A stretch of DNA of 9,167 bases from Campylobacteraceae bacterium (GTDB lineage Bacteria; Campylobacterota; Campylobacteria; Campylobacterales; Sulfurovaceae): assembly GCA_027023145.1 (NCBI GenBank), contig JALVWV010000220.1, positions 1-9,167 on the forward strand, read 5' to 3'. This document shows positions 6,549 to 9,167 of this stretch, piece after piece. The translations under genes and the position numbers were made by a program. The number at the start of each line of letters is the position of its first letter. Within the stretch, counting starts at the first letter, position 1. The notes under the pieces are model-generated. The model did no database searches and had not been told where the DNA came from. It saw nothing but the letters and a program-made list of their open reading frames with translations.

Positions 6549-6583
6549 GCGCCCCTTATCCTGTTCTTACCAAGGCATTTTTT

Positions 6584-7801
6584 ATGGCATTTACCCAATT
6601 GAAACTTTCTCAGCCGCTTTTGCGTGCCATTGCCCAGCAGGGCTATACCGAACCGACCCCTATCCAGGCAAAGGCCATCCCATTGATCATCGAAGGGAAG
6701 GATGTCCTGGCAGCGGCGCAGACCGGTACCGGCAAGACAGCGGGCTTTACCCTGCCGTTGCTGGAGCGACTCACCCACTACACTCCGGTGATGAAGCGGC
6801 ACCAGATCCGAGCACTGGTGTTGACACCGACACGGGAACTGGCGGCACAAGTGGCGGAGAGTTTCCAACTTTACGGCAGGCATCTTCCGTTCCGTTCCAC
6901 TGTCATCTTCGGTGGGGTGGGAATCCATCCCCAGCTGGCGACGCTGCGTCGCGGCGTGGATGTGGTCATCGCGACACCGGGGAGGTTGCTTGATATCGCC
7001 GGACAAAAAGGGATCGATTTCTCGGCACTGGAGACACTGGTGCTTGATGAAGCAGATCGGATGCTGGACATGGGCTTCATTCACGACATCAAAAAGCTGA
7101 TGAAATTGATGCCGCATCGGCGACAGACATTGTTGTTTTCTGCGACATTTTCTCCCGAGATCAAGCAGTTGGCTGGTTCGTTCCTCCATCATCCCGTGAC
7201 CGTAGAAGTGGCACGGGAAAATACCACGGTCGAAGCGATCACTCAGGCAGTCTATCCTGTGGACAAAGTACGCAAGCGCTCCCTGCTGGCCAAACTGATC
7301 CTCGAGAATCAGTGGGAGCAAGTGTTGGTCTTTACCCGAACCAAGCATGGAGCCAACCGTCTGACACAGTACCTGGAAGAGCGGGGGATCCACGCCGCAG
7401 CCATTCATGGCAACAAAAGTCAGGGGGCACGCACCAAAGCGCTGGCGGGATTCAAGGCTGGGCAGATCCGGGTACTTGTCGCCACGGACATCGCAGCACG
7501 GGGGATCGACATCGAACAGTTGCCGCATGTGGTCAACTACGAACTTCCAAACGTCCCGGAGGATTATGTCCACCGCATCGGGCGAACCGGACGTGCCGGG
7601 ATGAGTGGAGAAGCCGTGTCATTGGTGTGCATCGACGAGCACAAATTACTCCGGGATATCGAGAAATTTATCCAGAAGCAGATCCCCAAAGTCCAAATCG
7701 CAGGCTTCGAACCCGATCCATCCATCCCGGCTGAACCGATCAAAAACGGTGGCGGAGGTGGACGGCGTAACGGAGGTCGCGGGCGCAACCGCCGACGGTA
7801 A
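6584..7801 (+). CDS. rhlE: DEAD-box RNA helicase, RhlE type
   Basis: This 405-aa ATP-dependent RNA helicase is likely to act in ribosome assembly or RNA remodelling and decay in the cytoplasm. All family motifs are present in order: F3 and the Q motif around 'PTPIQ' (24-28), motif I 'AQTGTGKT' (K51), Ia 'PTRELA', 'GG' and Ib 'ATPGRLLD', motif II 'DEAD' (155-158), III 'SAT' (186-188), IV 'LVFTRTK', V 'ATDIAARGIDI' and VI 'HRIGRTGRAG' (from 330). A short basic Gly/Arg-rich tail closes the protein (about 383-405, 'GGGGGRRNGGRGRNRRR'), typical of the RhlE subgroup and useful for non-specific RNA contact; DbpA and CsdA have longer folded C-terminal domains, which are absent here. The ATG follows an AAGG site by 8 nt and begins directly at the Q-motif region. 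It is monocistronic, converging on argJ across the REP-like cluster. RhlE is the best subgroup call; other short DEAD-box proteins cannot be fully excluded. Confidence 0.93.
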   Translation: MAFTQLKLSQPLLRAIAQQGYTEPTPIQAKAIPLIIEGKDVLAAAQTGTGKTAGFTLPLLERLTHYTPVMKRHQIRALVLTPTRELAAQVAESFQLYGRHLPFRSTVIFGGVGIHPQLATLRRGVDVVIATPGRLLDIAGQKGIDFSALETLVLDEADRMLDMGFIHDIKKLMKLMPHRRQTLLFSATFSPEIKQLAGSFLHHPVTVEVARENTTVEAITQAVYPVDKVRKRSLLAKLILENQWEQVLVFTRTKHGANRLTQYLEERGIHAAAIHGNKSQGARTKALAGFKAGQIRVLVATDIAARGIDIEQLPHVVNYELPNVPEDYVHRIGRTGRAGMSGEAVSLVCIDEHKLLRDIEKFIQKQIPKVQIAGFEPDPSIPAEPIKNGGGGGRRNGGRGRNRRR

Positions 7802-7809
7802 CTCCGGGG

Positions 7810-7827
7810 CAGCGACTTCAGTCGCTG
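7810..7827. repeat. Palindrome A after rhlE (REP-like, possible terminator)
   Basis: CAGCGACTTCAGTCGCTG forms a strong hairpin (7 bp with a TTCA loop) 9 nt after the rhlE stop. It is followed by GAAAATAG, not by a T-run, so it is at best an imperfect intrinsic terminator on the plus strand. Its ACTTCAGT core matches the other three palindromes in this gap, which suggests a REP-type origin. Unlike them it has no GGAG at its 5' foot. Confidence 0.6.
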
Positions 7828-7884
7828 AAAATAGAATCAATAATTGCCTGAGATCTCTATAACTACGATCAATGGATTTACTCC

Positions 7885-7908
7885 ATCAGGAGTAGGGACT
7901 TTAGTCCC
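7885..7908 (+). repeat. REP-like unit B
   Basis: The unit is ATCAGGAGTA followed by the palindrome GGGACTTTAGTCCC (7895-7908). A GGAG tetranucleotide just 5' of a GC-rich hairpin is the known signature of REP sequences recognised by RAYT transposases. Its near-identical partner, D, lies inverted at 8031-8053. Confidence 0.65.
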
Positions 7909-7912
7909 GTAA

Positions 7913-7936
7913 GGCAGGGCTAAAGACCTGCCTCCC
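7913..7936 (-). repeat. REP-like unit C
   Basis: Arms GGCAGG (7913-7918) and CCTGCC (7927-7932) enclose a diverged CTAAAG core with one mismatch. On the minus strand it reads GGGAGGCAGG, then TCTTTAGC, then CCTGCC, so GGAG again precedes the hairpin. It lies 4 nt from unit B in the opposite orientation, a head-to-head pair as in BIME-type REP doublets. Confidence 0.55.
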
Positions 7937-8030
7937 TATTCAATAGATTCGATGTGCCCTACATTTGTAAGGTTTAGTGGTTTGGTAATAAACAGGTTGG
8001 TATTTCTTGAAGTGTGAAGAGCTTTACAAA

Positions 8031-8053
8031 GGGACTGAAGTCCTGCTCCTGAT
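8031..8053 (-). repeat. REP-like unit D, inverted copy of unit B
   Basis: On the minus strand it reads ATCAGGAGCA, then GGACTTCAGTCCC. Against unit B it differs by two substitutions and a one-base deletion, over about 24 bases. It lies 14 nt beyond the argJ stop and oriented inward, so units B and D bracket 7909-8030 as an inverted pair. Confidence 0.65.
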
Positions 8054-8067
8054 AGGGTTGATGTGGG

Positions 8068-9167
8068 TCAGGTGCGGTACTCGGCGTTGATCTTGACGTA
8101 ATCGTAGCTCAGGTCACATCCGTAGGCGGTATAGCTCCCCTCACCCATCCCAAGATCGCACGTAACGGTAAACGTATTCTGCTGCATGACCCGATAGGCG
8201 ACTGCTTCTCTCTCCCGGTCGAGTTCCCGCTGCTCGGGAGCATAAATCAACACATCATCATAATGGATACGCAACGTCTCTTCATCACAGGCGATTCCAG
8301 CCGATCCGATGGTCGAAGCAATGCGTCCCCAGTTGGGGTCTTCGCCAAAAAGGGCGGTTTTGACGAGGAGGGAGTTGCTCAGCGCGACGGCGGCTTTGCG
8401 GGCATCGTCGGTGCTGGCGGCTCCTTTGATGTCAAATGTGACCACTTTGGTCGACCCCTCTCCGTCACGGAGAATCATCATCGCCAGCTCAAACATCACA
8501 TGGCGCAACCCCTCCCGAAACGCCTCTCGGTCGTAGACGCCACTGGCATGATTGCTCAGCAGCAGAGCCGTGTCGTTGGTAGAGGTGTCCCCATCGACCG
8601 AGATACGGTTGAACGACGCATCAGCACCGTCTCGGAGGTGCATCTTCATCTCATTTCGGGGGACATCAGCATCGGTGACGATGAACGCCAGCATTGTGGC
8701 CATGGCCGGGTCGATCATCCCTGCCCCTTTGGCGATGGCAGCGATCCGAAACGAGGAGCCGTCGGCAAGGACGATTTCGCAGGCGACCTCTTTTTTGAAC
8801 GTGTCGGTGGTCAGGATCGCCTGGGCAGTGGCATCGGAGTCGCATGCTTCAAAGTCCAGCCGGTCAAAAGCGGTTATGATCTTCTCTGTCGGGAGGCGAT
8901 AGCCGATCACACCGGTGGAGCTCATGATGGGGTGGGTGACGTCGATCTTCTGCCTCAGAGCATCAAGGATCGTATCGATATCCCGGATACCCGCTTCGCC
9001 GGTCATGGCATTGGCATTTTTGGCATTGATGAGGATAAAATCGGTTTGGAACCCTTCGGGATAGCGTTGGAAATGACGGATGGGTGCCGCCTGGAAACGG
9101 TTGGACGTGAAGACCGCCGCGACATCACAGGGGCGGTCGGATCGGATAAAAGCGACGTCTCCCTGCG
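8068..9167 (-). CDS. argJ: Arginine biosynthesis protein ArgJ (ornithine/glutamate N-acetyltransferase), N-terminus outside window
   Basis: ArgJ moves the acetyl group of N-acetylornithine to glutamate (EC 2.3.1.35), closing the cyclic arginine pathway; bifunctional forms also use acetyl-CoA (EC 2.3.1.1). The frame stays open to the window edge, so the start is missing. Reading upstream of the Met at 9006 gives 'CDVAAVFTSNRFQAAPIRHF' and 'ILINAKNANAMTGEAG', clearly ArgJ, so that Met is internal. The family's self-cleavage site is intact in 'KGAGMIDPAMATMLAF': Ala at 8698-8700 and nucleophilic Thr at 8695-8697, which yields the alpha and beta chains. Other conserved parts are 'SFNRISVDGDTSTNDT', 'LVKTALFGEDPNWGRI' and the ending 'VKINAEYRT'. 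The usual 'NSGNANA' reads 'NAKNANA'. The stop is TGA. It is convergent with rhlE; its upstream neighbours lie outside the window. Whether it is mono- or bifunctional cannot be judged from this sequence. Confidence 0.96.
   Translation of the reverse strand, partial: QGDVAFIRSDRPCDVAAVFTSNRFQAAPIRHFQRYPEGFQTDFILINAKNANAMTGEAGIRDIDTILDALRQKIDVTHPIMSSTGVIGYRLPTEKIITAFDRLDFEACDSDATAQAILTTDTFKKEVACEIVLADGSSFRIAAIAKGAGMIDPAMATMLAFIVTDADVPRNEMKMHLRDGADASFNRISVDGDTSTNDTALLLSNHASGVYDREAFREGLRHVMFELAMMILRDGEGSTKVVTFDIKGAASTDDARKAAVALSNSLLVKTALFGEDPNWGRIASTIGSAGIACDEETLRIHYDDVLIYAPEQRELDREREAVAYRVMQQNTFTVTCDLGMGEGSYTAYGCDLSYDYVKINAEYRT

Larger units (their letters stand above)
7802..8067. other. Intergenic REP-like cluster between convergent rhlE and argJ
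   Basis: This 266-bp gap holds palindromes A, B, C and D and no believable gene. The stretch between C and D (7937-8030) is AT-rich and shows no further repeat, start site or coding signal. As the genes converge here, the hairpins may also end or protect both transcripts (inference). Confidence 0.6.

Noticed and set aside
6542..7573. Long minus-strand open frame opposite rhlE (343 aa)
   Set aside because: It lies wholly antisense to a motif-complete DEAD-box helicase, is Cys/His/Arg-rich with no recognisable domain, and is a product of the GC-rich codon pattern.
7810..8053. CRISPR array
   Set aside because: The repeats are irregularly spaced, imperfect and in mixed orientation, and no cas gene is present; a REP-type reading fits better.
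7802..8067. Insertion sequence remnant with terminal inverted repeats
   Set aside because: There is no transposase fragment or target duplication visible; only short palindromes.
8068..9006. ATG at 9006 as the start of argJ
   Set aside because: Conserved ArgJ sequence (VFTSNRF, NAKNANA) continues in frame upstream to the window end.

Overview
The window reads as ordinary chromosomal DNA of a Campylobacterota (epsilonproteobacterial) genome. The MutS2, the 'IAHQWRQPL' histidine kinase box, the OmpR-type regulator and the YdcH-like protein resemble those of free-living sulfur/hydrogen-oxidising members such as the Sulfurimonas, Sulfuricurvum, Sulfurovum and Nitratifractor relatives. This placement comes from reading the proteins, not from a search. 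Most genes look moderately GC-rich. The sensor kinase gene (2002-4401) and the divergent promoter upstream of it look visibly AT-richer than the flanks.

Layout. 3-1184 (+): 3' part of mutS2, with the ATPase Walker B region, coiled coil, KOW-like segment and Smr domain. 1194-1859 (-): OmpR-family response regulator, convergent with mutS2 and 9 nt from it. 2002-4401 (+): large sensor histidine kinase with two tandem periplasmic solute-binding domains, divergent from the regulator. The shared 142-bp promoter region carries tandem ATTAAACAG repeats and a 14-bp palindrome, a plausible operator for the regulator. 4468-6197 (+): a compact three-gene run from an extended -10 promoter, comprising a one-TM periplasmic-tail protein with YfgM-like architecture, a Xer-type tyrosine recombinase with the full catalytic set, and a 107-aa protein of unknown function whose ATG overlaps the recombinase stop codon. 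6199-6423 (-): YdcH/DUF465 small helical protein, divergent from 6584-7801 (+), a RhlE-type DEAD-box RNA helicase with an Arg/Gly-rich tail. 8068-9167 (-): argJ, cut by the window end, convergent with rhlE.

The 266-bp gap between rhlE and argJ holds four imperfect palindromes sharing an ACTT(T/C)AGT-type core. Three of them carry a GGAG tetranucleotide at the 5' foot, which is the hallmark of REP elements mobilised by RAYT (Y1 REP-associated) transposases. They are the only mobile-type DNA seen. No transposase, CRISPR array, tRNA, rRNA or prophage gene was found.

The genes mostly serve separate housekeeping roles: genome maintenance (MutS2, Xer), RNA metabolism (RhlE) and arginine biosynthesis (ArgJ). 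The kinase/regulator pair is the one likely accessory signalling module. I did not find a convincing new multi-gene system. The points most worth checking are the REP cluster, the two-component pair with its operator, the altered Smr motif in MutS2, and the unknown gene coupled to the recombinase.
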